Notes under the pieces: generated by a model
Databases searched by the model: none
What the model was told of the DNA's origin: nothing
Seen by the model: the letters and a program-made list of their open reading frames with translations, nothing else
In this document: piece by piece, positions 11,639 to 22,692 of the stretch
Layout of the letters: each line of letters starts with the position of its first letter
Position numbering within the stretch: the first letter of the stretch is position 1
NCBI GenBank assembly: GCA_000697055.1
Contig: JNDT01002355.1
Span: forward strand, 290,479-354,478
Source: Saksenaea vasiformis B4078
Lineage: Eukaryota; Mucoromycota; Mucoromycetes; Mucorales; Saksenaeaceae
DNA: 64,000 nt
Direction of reading: 5' to 3'
Translations under genes and position numbers: made by a program

Positions 11639-12470
11639 TTACTCTTCAGCTTTGCTGAGAAGGATTTCTGCTCGCCACTTGTCATTTTCGTCGCGTTCAG
11701 CGCGGAAGCAAGTAACTTCATTAGCTCCTTCGAAGAATTCTTCATCATGACTATGCCTGTGATATATGGTTAATAGACTTTACCTGAGAACATCTCGGAA
11801 ACTTACAAAGTGAAGCCGGTCAATTTATGACGGAGGACAAAGCCCTCATCAGCGCGCCAGAACTAGAAAAACAGTGTTAAGAATTGAATGAGAGATGCTT
11901 TTTACCTTGTCGTCCTCGTCCCACTCTTCATTCCAGTTTTGAACGATCCAGATATCATTCTCATCGCTAGTGTAGTCATCGCCAAAACAGGTCACTTCTT
12001 GCTGCTCAGTGACAGGACTATCAAAGCCATCATGGGAGTGCAAATTACGTCTGGTAGGAACATGCTTGAGACGAACTTCGTCATCCCAGCCGACTTCATA
12101 GCCAGGCTCTTCCTCGCTTTCTGGAGGAGGCATTACGATAAATGTAGACCATTCGTCAGCTGACCATCCGCCAGCAAACACCTTTCCATGACCAGGCGAG
12201 ACTTAGTTCCCATTTTTATCTTGTATCTAACTACATACCATCTGCTGTCTGCTGCCATCCTCATAGGATGCCTCATTTGAAGTGAGAAACCGACCGGTTT
12301 GATTATGCTTGAGCGCGATGTGGTCACTAGCGGAATAAGATGTTAGACAACATGCTCTTTATCCACGCCGTACACCTACCCGTAGCGAATAATAGCTAAA
12401 GACCAATTTTACAACAATTCGGCTATTTAGTGACATTGTACTAGGAATATTAGAAGTGGTACTCACACAT
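11639..12470 (-). CDS. MIR-domain protein, 185 aa, with a 4-nt first coding exon
   Basis: Six minus-strand exons are in phase: 12470-12467, 12395-12380, 12326-12239, 12181-11906, 11862-11807 and 11756-11639. The product begins M-S-I-I-R-YGDHIALKHNQTGRFLTSN, then VFAGGWSADEWSTF, YEVGWDDEVRLKHV and WRADEGFVLRHKLTGFTLHS. These are the repeated YGD..L+H..TG..L.S motifs of MIR beta-trefoil repeats, found in SDF2, protein O-mannosyltransferases and IP3/ryanodine receptors. Here they form the whole protein, with no signal peptide or membrane segment, so it is probably cytosolic. It is very acidic. The role is unknown; MIR folds usually bind ligand or protein. The start uses a 4-nt coding exon (ATG+T) because upstream frames are closed; that exon is the least certain part. 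Confidence 0.85.
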
Positions 12471-12822
12471 GGTTTTCTGTAATGTAGGTTAAAGAGCTGT
12501 AATTGAGCTGTCCTCGCTGACAACCAATTTATATTTATCCTTCATGTTACACATGAGGACATCGCAGAGGCTGGGTGTGGCACCGGTTCAAACTGAGTTG
12601 AATGCATGACGCAATACAGGTGTCTTTATATGTTGCGCCAGGAACACTTGTATTACTATTTACAGACTCTAAGCTTGTATGGACTATTTGGCTCGCTTGG
12701 CTGAGTGAAACAGCAGCTTTCCATAGCGCAATTCCGCGTGTTGAGTATTCATTGGTATTTTAGTCACATTAAGTGATACAGAGACAGATTCCGTAAAATG
12801 TAAAACGTGGGAGCTGTACGTG

Positions 12823-13104
12823 CACTACGGGAAAAAAATGTTGGATAAATCTGTGGCAGATCTGTAGTTAGTCTCATACCAAAGTATTGGAGAAATCTCT
12901 GATTTTGGCCCCTTTGTCAGATTTGTCCAAGATTTTGGATATGAAATTTCTACAGATGTGATCCAGACACTTCAGACTCCTTAGGAATACCTCAGATTTG
13001 CCCGAGGTACTTTAGATATGTCCAAGGTCGGGTAAGATTTGTCGAAGGCATTTTACGTTTGTCCAAGATATTTTGAAGATTGTTACAGATCATTTCCCGT
13101 AGTG
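12823..13104. mobile_element. CACTA-like MITE, 282 bp
   Basis: The ends are perfect inverted repeats, CACTACGGGAAA at the left and TTTCCCGTAGTG at the right, extending one more base (G/C) on each side. Flanking triplets are GTG and CTG, an imperfect 3-bp target duplication. The interior is a string of degenerate internal repeats built on (C/A)AGATTTGTCC(A)AGAT and TTTGTCCAAGATATTTTG-like words. There is no coding capacity. Terminal CACTA plus 3-bp duplications are typical of CACTA (EnSpm) DNA transposons, so this is probably a non-autonomous derivative. Confidence 0.7.
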
Positions 13105-13109
13105 CTGAA

Positions 13110-14075
13110 GAAGAAAATTGTGCGCATAACTTCCAATTGACACGATAGAACTTCGCCCATCTCATTATATTCCATAAAATTCAATGCAAAGCCTTTGCCA
13201 CGGAGGGAAGCTACAAAGCTACGGACAAATGATAAGAAGCTCGGGTACGGATACATCAGTCAAATTAAGTCGACAAACTTAGCTTGAAAGTCGTAGCAGT
13301 ATCCTAGAATGTAACCCAAAATAACAAGCGTAACGAAAAATATAGCCTTTCTCCACTTTTTTGCTTATTAAAATTGTTGCTGTGTTCCGCCTACACCACC
13401 GAAGTATATATGTTAGGTGACAGTGAAGGATCAGAACGAGAAGGTGAACGAGCTACGTAAAAAGTGCGACAGTGTTTCATCAGTTCGACAATAATTTCGA
13501 GTGTTGCTATTGAAATCTGAAGATAGGATTGGTGGTATCCGAGGTATCCATTTGTTTGCCTAATTGTTAGAGGGCTTCCTTGATCGTTTACTTCTCATTG
13601 TATGCGATGCTCTTAACACGGTTACGACGGCACAGGCTCCTTCCTTTAGACAAATCGTTGATACCCTCATTCACGTCCTCTCCTGTTGCATACATAATAT
13701 AAGCAAGAGTGACCTGAAAAAGAAACTTGTAGGACTTAGCGGTAACCTCTTATGATACCCTTCCTACAAATGTATTCGTTGTAACAAAGGCAGAAGGGTC
13801 GTTAACCTCAATCTCTTAAAGCTCGGTAGTTAAGCACTTGGACATATAACTCATTTAGTATCTGAAGTCCCGCGATTCTTCTATAGCCGTTGGATCCAAT
13901 TTACTAACAACTACTTAGGCTTTAGATCACAATGTATTATCTCATACAGAACCAATGACCAACCCTCTCGGTCTAAATGCATCCTAAAGTGAGTCTGATC
14001 AACGCAGAACACAGTGTACTAAGAGTTTACCAAGTTAAGGATTTTGACTCGAAAGTCTGGAAACTACTGTACTCC
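13110..14075. other. intergenic downstream of the MACPF/Sel1 fusion gene
   Basis: About 0.95 kb. A 63-codon open frame (13564-13755) has no recognisable domain. A stretch near 13790-13850 weakly resembles part of 5S rRNA but is not convincing. Nothing else is supported. Confidence 0.4.
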
Positions 14076-14080
14076 CTATC

Positions 14081-17000
14081 TCATCGACCTGCCAGATTTT
14101 GGAACGCAGCAGCTTTTTCAAGGTCACGCTTCACTGCAACTCCATTTTTATAACACTCTGCTATTGCTCGCGGTACCACATCCATTTCTGACTCGACGAG
14201 GCCCATCAAGATGTCAAACCCGAGATACTGGTCGCTCGTCGGACCACACCATTTTTTCAGATGATATACAGCCACCATCAGCTTCGCATGTGGATCAAAT
14301 AGAGCGATCGATTCAAATAATTGGTATGCCTCCTGCCGCAGCTCCTTTTCTTCGGAAGGTGTTTTCGACAGGCCCGCCAAACGGTGTTTGAGCTTTGCGA
14401 TAGCCAGCTTTGCAGGTGTATCTCTCCCAAGCTGGTCCTTAGGTCCAGTAAAATATTTCAGAGCATGTTCATACCATCTCAAAGCCTTTGTGTAATTGAC
14501 ACCAAGTTCTTCATGATATCCTCCTTCATAATATTCACCTATTATCAGAGCTGCTGTTGCATTCGATTGTATTGCGGCGACAAAATCATGTAGGTAGGCT
14601 ATTTTTCGGTTTTGTGGGATAACGTATGGGTTGTCTGGGTCCGCTGACAAGAATCCTGAACGATAGAGGTCGCCTAACATCTGACGAGAGTTACGTTCTA
14701 ATAGACGCGCTTCTTCTTCAAATATCTGCACTGCTTCCTGATACTCCTTTATGTCCCATAGATGCTTCCCAAGTATATAGCCAGCGTTCTTATCCTTTCC
14801 CCTCGCTTTTCTCAGATATTCCACGGCCACTGACTCATTGAAGGTAACTCCTCCTGTGCCATTCAGTGATTTGCATCCAAACAAATACTGGCTGGTTGCA
14901 TCGCCGTTGTCGGCGCGTTCTTTTAAGGCAAGGGGATCATATGTATTCTTCATACTGGAGCGAATTCTTCCTGCGAATCTATACTCAAGGCGCCACCGGG
15001 CTGTACGAAGCGTATCTTTAGTGTTACAGTTTGCGACTATTCCGATCATATTTTCGGCGCAGCTACGTCTGATGTCCTTTTCGAAGTCGAAACCTAGATA
15101 GACTCTTTTATCGCCATCCACCGTTGCTATACTTTCAAAAACTATCGTGTCATCTAAGTGAGCATATCCGGAATCGATTGTTTGTAATGCTCCCTCATTC
15201 GTATCGTCGCTACACGGGAAGCAGCTTATAATTTTCCTACCAGCTTGTAAGTATATCTGATCATGTGGGGTTGACAACTAACCATTGGCAGTTAAGCCTG
15301 GAGTTTTCGAGTTCGAGACTCCTTTGCCTATGCGACTCATCGTTTAACAGTCGACTGACGAGTATGTCTTTGGCGCTTGAGGTGACGCCGTTCTTGAGAC
15401 GAACTGTGTCACCATATTTCACATATCTTTTGTCCTGATTTTCTGCACCGTACGCAGCAGATTCGTTATAGAGTGTAATAGATAGACAATACCTCTTTTC
15501 AGGCGATGGTGCTTTATCGTGCGATAAGTCATTCTCTCCTATAAGTTTGTGATTGTGTTCTGATTCTTCGAGATTTGCAAATTTACAAAACTTCCATCTT
15601 GCAGCGTCGTCTTCAAGCAGCATAATACCCCATTGGCAAGGATTTTTTGGAGTCGCTTTGGGAGACGGTTTTTGAGAACTTTCTTTCGATAAACCGCGAT
15701 GAGAACAGTAAATACATATCATCTGCGTTGCATTAAGCGACTAATTCGTATTTTTACGCTTTGTCTTACATGATTCGTTATCTCTTCTTTTATAATCGTA
15801 AACCCGTAGTCCATACAAGCATTACTGCAATACTTTATTGCAGTGTCGCTATCCGAAAACTCCTTCGTCAACAGATCTTCGAACAACGCATCCGTCTATA
15901 AACAGGTATTCTAGAAAGTCGATCTTTAAACCTCTCTGTACCTACGGGTGTATTGATTCCTGGCGGTGCCGAACCTTCTCCACTTGTGGATGGTGGGCCA
16001 CACGGCATTAACGCATATGGGTACTCATATATTAAACGCTCTTCGGCTGCGACTACATAGTCGAGAGTTCCTATTATCTTCTGCTGCTGGTCTTTATCTA
16101 GCAGCCGGTAGATTGGCTTTAGTTCTTTCAATTGAATAACAGCTGGATTGGAAGCAATTGTATCCACCCATCTATCAACATCGTTCCAAAGCAGTAACTG
16201 CGATTCTCCACCTTGTATATACCACGCATCTGTTAGTGTAATTGAAGAATGTATCTTTCTACCCACCCACAGCGTCCCAGTATCTACTCTTCTGTAATGC
16301 CTTCTCCAGGTCTGTGGTGACTACTCTCTTGGCAAGTTCCCTCCCGGCAGTAGCTACGGTACCGCTTTCCTCTAGCTCGCTACTCCACTGGTCGTGCTGT
16401 TCTGAGAAAGGCAGCTTGTATGAGACCTTGTGGCCAGCTTTTGCAAGGGAAACATTTTTGAATGCTTCGTCTTGCATTTCTTGCTCCTTTTCCTCATCTT
16501 TGATAGATGCTTCATACATAACTCTACCGCCTGAACATTGTCTTAGCTTATCAGGCACGTTTCGAGTTAAGTATATTACCAAGTTGCACGACGGTAGGAT
16601 AATAATAACCGTATTGCTGAAAAACATCTTGTAATGCACTGTACGTGTCGAAGTCCATGTTTCCCACTTGCAATGCTCTGTTTATAGATTCTCTATATTC
16701 AGCAGTTGGTCGTACGAGATCATCATACAAATTCAACTATACTTATGTTTCAGCCTTTTCCGTTATTTTTCTGGTGCTGTAGAGATCCTACCTCCATGGA
16801 CGTTAGATAAACGACACGACATTCAACATTTGGTGCGGAAAACTGAGAGGGTTTAGCGATGCACCGTTTGTTATATGCCCCGATGGCGCTTTCGGTAAAT
16901 CCTGTTCCTCCTGGTAATTGGGTAACCGTATCGACATCAAATAATGCATGCTTTACTATAATGGTTGAGTCGGATACAGTTCGTTCTGGACGTTCAATAT

Positions 17001-19191
17001 CAAGGCCCTCTGGGAACTTTCTAAGCATAATCGTTTTAGAAATTATATCATGCTTGCTTAGTTCCAGAGCCTGACTATTCGCCTCAACTCCATCAAAATG
17101 TATTCCTTGAACTAACTGAGGGAATTCGACCATAAGACCTTCGTTTTTGCTGTATAGCCTTTTGATCTCCAAACTCTGTTCGTCAGCAAGAAGCTCATAC
17201 GTTGGCTTCAATGACTTAAACTGAATACGCTGTTGATTTCTTTGCGTGGACTGAATCCACTCTTCGTACTTTGTGAATGAGTGACCTCCTTCACAACAAA
17301 AGCTTGTGAATACGACTTGGGATTTCAATAATAAGGGTATTCATACCGGTTATCTCCAAATGCTTAGATGTCATACTAAATATCTTTCCAATAGCACGCA
17401 CGGGATTGTTTATCATCCAACTCTCTGGAGGACCACTCGGACCAATTGTATATATCATTCTCCCGCCTATAAAGGATCATATTAATCTGACTGTAATGAC
17501 AATATAAAAAGAAAGAAAAGTAAAGCAAGTCTCTACCAAGAGCGATAACAGAAGGGTAGTAGTATCCGAAGCAACCAAACACTTTCTGTAAGCATTTGTA
17601 CTTTTCTGTATCAGATCCGATTTTCAACGCCTTATCGACCGCTTCTTTGAATTTTTCGGTTCCTTTGATAAATTTTCGATCAAGCACAAGCTACCATATG
17701 TACGTTAGTTAACTTTTGGATGTTTGCTCATCATAATAACAGGCGTAATTTTGGTAGTTGAGAAAGGATTTTGATTTTGGGTTGTGTGCAGCTTACCTCT
17801 CTATGAGTTAAGTACACCACGTAGTACCTACATTCTCGTGTTGAAGACTGCAATCTACCGCCATTTTTGTATAGGTGGTGTGATATGGCACCCCGCAAAA
17901 ACCCAACATCGTCCACAGACGTTTCAGACAGTTCGGTGTGAAGAAACGCATGTGCGTCACTGGTGGCTCCTAGCATTTTTTCGCGTACCTCGCATTCTAT
18001 TAATGGATCATCTCCAATGGACACCAGTCGCAGTAAGTGACAGATATCACTTTTGTCAATTAGCTCGACGGTCATCTCGTCGGATAAGGATCCATCGACA
18101 TGGACACCCTTAGCTATGCCCGTTTGCTGCATCCTAGTGGAATGAATAAGGCTATTTTGCATTTCAGAAGGGCCTATAAGAGCGTCTACGGGGTGGCCAA
18201 ACGATTCAGGAGGGTAACCAACTAAAGGCTGCATCTGGTTACGTTGCAGATATTGCGTTTTGTATATACGTTGAATCTCTGCGCTGCATATGTCGTCCAA
18301 AAGATCATATATCGGGTTTACATCAAGTAACTTAACGGAAAGCTCGGAGTTGGATGTACTTTTCAGCCAACCTTCAAGATCATGATTGTCATATAATAAA
18401 TTCGTGTCTCCCCCTAAATATCCGTATCATTAATGCTTGGGTTAAGTCAGGTGGCATAGCATACCAAAAGCTTCCCAATGGAGATCGTCATTAAGAACTG
18501 TTTGGAAAGTGTTATATATGCCGACGCTTGTATCAGGTGTAGACTGGTCGTATCGAAACTTCCCCCCTGCCCATATGCTTTAATGATATACCAACAATAC
18601 TGGTACTAACCTGTTATTATCCAGTATGGATAATAGTAGCCGTATTCCTTAAAAATATTCTCTAATGCCATGAATTTTTCACGATCATCAGGTGCCTGGA
18701 TTGCTTTATCGACCGCCTCTTCAAAATCTTTAGTTGTTTGAACAGCAGTGGGTGGAATAAACACCTATTTGAAGCAGTTATTGCTGGACTTCTTCATACT
18801 TATTTGCAATACTAACGTATCGTCTGTATATATCATAACCTCTTTCTTGCTCCCGATGCTCTTTCAATACAGCATTTTCGGCGGCGGCGTTAAAGGGAGG
18901 TATTCCAGGGAGTGGAGTCTTGATGTATGATCCTATATTGCCTGAACTCACAAACCTAATCGACTCTGGAATTGGGATAGCTCGATCTGGATATGCGTAG
19001 ATACGCTGGCCGTGCTTTAACTCGGCTGCCTGCTTGGTAGCTGGTCGAGCTTTAGCATCGACTCCACGTACCCAGCTTGGGAATGTATTTGTGCTTAGCT
19101 TTCAAAGGATTGTTACTAAAACGCAGGGCTCGTTGCAGATGTTCCTCACAGAAAATATGTAATCTTCCAAATGTACTTGTGGTTTTCTCAT
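14081..19191 (-). CDS. giant fusion protein: three MACPF-like modules + FAR1-type zinc finger + MIR-like + Sel1 repeats
   Basis: Minus-strand exons can be chained in phase from about 18,960 to 14,081. Each MACPF-like module has a GYYYP..LGG(R/K) motif (18.7, 17.6 and 16.6 kb). It is followed by a GG(D/H/E)...W...L.PxYxLL motif (18.4, 17.3 and 16.2 kb) resembling the end of a perforin-type MACPF fold. Modules are joined by introns after YLT..E. From about 15.9 kb comes a FAR1/WRKY-GCM1-like segment (MICIYCSHRG ... ESEHNHKL), a MIR-like piece (RYVKYGDTVRLKN), then Sel1-type repeats (ATSQYLFGCKSLNGTGG) to the stop. Introns are 46-70 nt, several with GTTAGT donors. The N-terminus is unsettled; ATG 19191 is a guess. 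No signal peptide is seen. Pore formation by fungal MACPF-like modules is not established. Alternatively this could be two or three adjacent genes, though no internal stop or promoter forces a split. Confidence 0.6.
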
Positions 19192-19462
19192 GGGAAAAGA
19201 TACTCTGATGATTCTCTCTCAGCTGTTATTTTATATAAATTTGCAAGGTTAAAGTTCGGAACAAGACAGCTTTTAGGGTGTCACAATGATATTGTTGGAA
19301 GGTTAGACCAGCGACTGATGCAATCAAAGAGACACTGATACTACTTGGTATTCTCATTTTGTCAAGTAAATGTACATATCAAATACCACCGCTAAACTAC
19401 AGTGTACTGCAAAGAAAGCTGCAAGAGACGATAACCGAGGAACTATTACGTAACACCATCCG

Positions 19463-20139
19463 GTGCCTTTGTGCTCCCTCAACAGATTCGGTCATATCGT
19501 TCGCGACAACCTTGTATTCATCTTTAACCGCTATCGATTGTTTGGAATTAATCAGGATAAATGGTTTGGTCCTTTATTAGAAATAAATGATAGTTGCGGC
19601 CACCGATTGCACATTACACTGAGGCTCTTGGATATGAAGAGAGCAGTTTTCGGATTGCTATTCAACTCAATGGCAATCGAGCGTATGCAATCAGCATGGG
19701 CTACACTTCCGCGGACGGATTCTATAACGCCACTTGACATGGGTATTATCACACGAGCAACATCTGACAAAAAGCGCCGCCGAGAATCATTCTATGAATC
19801 ACGAAAGAAGTTGAGATACTGTTAGCAACTGCAAGTAAAGTGTCAACAGGAATGAAGCAGAGATGCGAACGGAGATAGAGGAAGCGATAGATAATGAGGA
19901 AACCACAAGGAAGCTGTCCAAGGAAATCGCTAAAGAAGGAAGAGGCATTGCCGCGTTAAAGCAAGATATCGCCGTTTTAACACATCCAGACATGTCCAAA
20001 ACGTCGAATACAAAGTCAGACACGATCAACCGTCTTCGCCAGGCGAAACAACGAAGAACCGAGAAGGAATTAGCATTAAATTCTGAAAGGACAAGACTTT
20101 CAAGTGCTAGGAGCAGAACATATATCTTAAGAAAGGTAA
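19463..20139 (+). pseudogene. unrecognised basic/coiled-coil coding remnant
   Basis: Two open frames in different phases adjoin. 19463-19825 ends in a highly basic stretch (TSDKKRRRESFYESRKKLRY). 19863-20139 is a charged helical segment (NRLRQAKQRRTEKELALNSE) ending at a GTAAAT donor-like site. No credible intron of normal length joins them, so this is either a gene with an unusual splice or a decayed one. It is transcribed away from the MACPF/Sel1 fusion gene. No family is recognised; a transposase remnant is possible but unproven. Confidence 0.25.
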
Positions 20140-20159
20140 ATACACATATCTTTTGAAGA

Positions 20160-20760
20160 ATAAGATCTAAAGAAATGCATCGCTAGTAACTGCATAATTT
20201 GCTCTCCAACAAAATGAGGCACGAAAGAAAATGCGAAGGACAAGAGGGTAAGGCAACTGAAGACGCCTTCCCGGCATTCTAGAAGCTTGGCTGCGAAGAT
20301 CCATCTGAACACATGAAATTAAACAACCTTCCAGATGCAAAGAGCACTTCTGCAGGACCGATTACTGACTAGTGACTATGTCGACAACTGTTAGCGTTCC
20401 ATCTCCTCAGTACAATTTCCATATCGAGATATACGAGAGATATAGCATCTTGGAAGCCCACGATGATGGATCGCCTGTTAAAATTTCGGCATTCCACGGA
20501 TGATCGAGCCAACGTACTCTCAGCGGGAGTCTAGGAGACAGCTGACACTGCCAGATTCAGAGTCCGGAGCCTATGGAGGAGGTAAAGATTCCCTCTTCTT
20601 TTTTTTGGCTGCGATTTCTGTGTAATCTCTCTCTTTTGTTTAGACCGTCGCCACCCTCTACGTAGCATGTCCTTCAAGACGTTGTGCCTGAGCGAAGCAA
20701 ACGTTGTAGCTTCTATGATATTATTGTTTGGTGTTTTAGCGTCGGCTTAGCATAAACCTT
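20160..20760. other. intergenic upstream of the first Sel1 unit
   Basis: About 0.6 kb, no supportable gene. Its right end merges with the promoter-like segment conserved upstream of the Sel1 and MACPF units. Confidence 0.4.
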
Positions 20761-20761
20761 A

Positions 20762-20784
20762 TGGAATTTAAGCGGAGCAATTCC
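20762..20784. promoter_or_regulatory. conserved GGAAT...ATTCC element before Sel1/MACPF units
   Basis: The sequence GGAATTTAAGCGGAGCAATT followed by CCG is an imperfect inverted repeat about 60 bp upstream of the ATG at 20842. A homologous GAATTTAAATGGCGCCATTC lies at about 22616-22635, before the next unit. Both are followed by a conserved ACAGAA(T/G)CTACA...CTTCTTTTCAATGA leader. A shared regulatory site is inferred; shared ancestry alone could also explain it. Confidence 0.35.
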
Positions 20785-20841
20785 GAGCTTCCAGATGGAT
20801 AAAGATGTGACAGAATCTACAACAAACCTTCCTTCTTTTCA

Positions 20842-22127
20842 ATGAGCTCTTACAACGAAAATGAGAATCGATCAGCGGGTGTAACAAAAAAAATGCCATC
20901 TTTTATGTGCGGCTTTCTGAGGCTATCAATAGGTTAGTTGGTTTTTGGCACATGAAGGCAATTTGCGCAGAGACCAGCAAGACGTTACTCTGAGTAACAA
21001 AGCAGCCGATCAAGAACATGAAGCTTTGCAACGCAAAAACGAAGGAAACCTGTTCAGTGATGAGGACGCCGAGCATGATGGCGTCATTGACCTTATCAGC
21101 ATAATGCAAAAAGCAGACGGTCATCAAAATGAAGATGCGTAAGACGAGTGTGAAAATACACGGAATTATGAAGGAAGCGTAGACAAAGATAACATAAATG
21201 GTATTAGCTTGCACCAAGACTCAATTGATCTGGATGCTGAACGGGAGCAATTCAAAGCTTGGCGAGAAACACTATCGTGGGTTAGATACGGACAAAGACT
21301 ACGTTAAAGCAATGGAATGGTACAGAAAGGCAGCCGAGCAAGGAAATAATGAAGCACAAACTAGACTTGGAGATATGCATAGATATGGTCGAGGTGTGAG
21401 TCGAAATGACAGGACAGCAGCTGAATGGTACAAGAAGTCGGCGGATCAAGGAAATGGTGATGCGCAAACCAAACTTGGGGATATGTACTATCGTGGGCTA
21501 GGCGTATATCAAGATTACAAGAAAGCAGTTGAATGGTACGGAAAAGCAGCAAGTCAAGGACATGGAATTGGACAATATAAACTTGGAGATTTGCATCTGT
21601 GGGGATATGGCGTAGAACGGGACTATGAGAAGGGGGAGGAATTGTATTCCAAAGCTGTTGAACGGTGCAAAAATGCAGCTGAACGAGGAAATGAAGACGC
21701 TCAATACACACTTGGACACATGTACTATCGGGCATTTGGAAACATGGACAAAGCAATCGGATGGTACCAAAGAGCGGCAGATCAAGGAAATGAACATGCG
21801 CAACTCGAGCTTGGAGGAATTTACTATCATAGAAAAGACATCGATCACGCAATCGAATGGTACCAAAAAGTGGCGGATCAAGGAAATGGACTGGGGTCAC
21901 TCAATATTGGCGGTATTTACAGACATAAGAAGAAAGATATTGACAAAGCAATTGAATGGTGGCAAAGAGCGGTGAATCAAGGAAATTGGGATGCGCACGT
22001 CTGTCTGGGTGATATTTACAGGGATGACAAGAAAGTCCACGATAAAGCAATTGAATGGTACAAAAAGGCCGCCGAATCAAGGAAAGAAATATACAAAAAG
22101 CTTGTCCTATCGAGAAGGGAGCTATAA
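20842..22127 (+). pseudogene. Sel1-repeat gene, broken by a stop codon and a frameshift
   Basis: The layout matches the intact gene at 25,586-26,690. Exon 1 is 20842-20906 (MSSYNENENRSAGVTKK...), then a 31-nt intron 20907-20937, then exon 2 starting WFLAHEGNLRRD. Relative to that gene, exon 2 hits TAA at 21140-21142 and has one extra base near 21250 (TTCAAAGCTTGG against TTCAACCTTGG). The rest is an open Sel1 array to 22127: about eight repeats of 35-38 residues with the core A.eWY+KAA.QGN..AQ..LGD.Y. Sel1 repeats are TPR-like helical hairpins acting as protein scaffolds. The long 3' frame could still be expressed from a downstream start, but the intact paralogue argues for a pseudogene. Confidence 0.65.
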
Positions 22128-22129
22128 GG

Positions 22130-22690
22130 AAAAGGAAACTTTATAATTTAAAGAATGAATGAATTTTCGTCAGTTATACTTTACTTTCCTTTATTTTTGT
22201 AGCCGTATCTATAATAAATACACGCGGACACTACGATAGTGTCCATTCGAAAGTTCTTCACATAATATTTGTATTGACGTTCATCTTCTGCCATACCATC
22301 GTATAAAGCTATAACCAATAAGTACAAATAATTATCAGGATATACTCGGGTACTATCACACGATGCAACGGTGCATATTATTACGATCTCTGGATGTCGT
22401 GTAAAGCGAGAGGAAAGAGAGATACATTTACCCCAGTGTCTGTGCTTAATGTCTATCTATAGCCTTTGAATAGAGAGGTACGTTGTTTGCTGTTGTAGGT
22501 CCATCTCCAGTTCATCCCCCAGCATACAAACTTTCTGTGCCTGACAGACTCGTGCTTTCCGTTTAAGATAATGAGGCGCATGACGCCTCACATCGGATTA
22601 CATGAATCTTAACAGAATTTAAATGGCGCCATTCCGAACGCTGATTTCAATAAAAACATAACAGAAGCTACAGCATCCCCTTCTTCTTTT
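22130..22690. other. intergenic and promoter of MACPF-like gene
   Basis: About 0.55 kb. Its right part (22,600-22,692) is homologous to the region before the Sel1 unit at 20,842, including the GAATTTAAATGGCGCCATTC element and the CTTCTTTTCAATGA leader. No gene. Confidence 0.4.
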
Positions 22691-22692
22691 CA

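Noticed and set aside
13790..13900. Stretch resembling part of 5S rRNA (CTCGGTAGTTAAGCACTTGG)
   Set aside because: Only the AGTTAAGC core region matches; the rest of the 5S sequence and its internal promoter boxes are not recognisable.
21361..21900. Long minus-strand ORFs opposite the Sel1 arrays (also 24188-24955 and 25881-26552)
   Set aside because: Periodic antisense shadows of the Sel1 repeats with no domain of their own.
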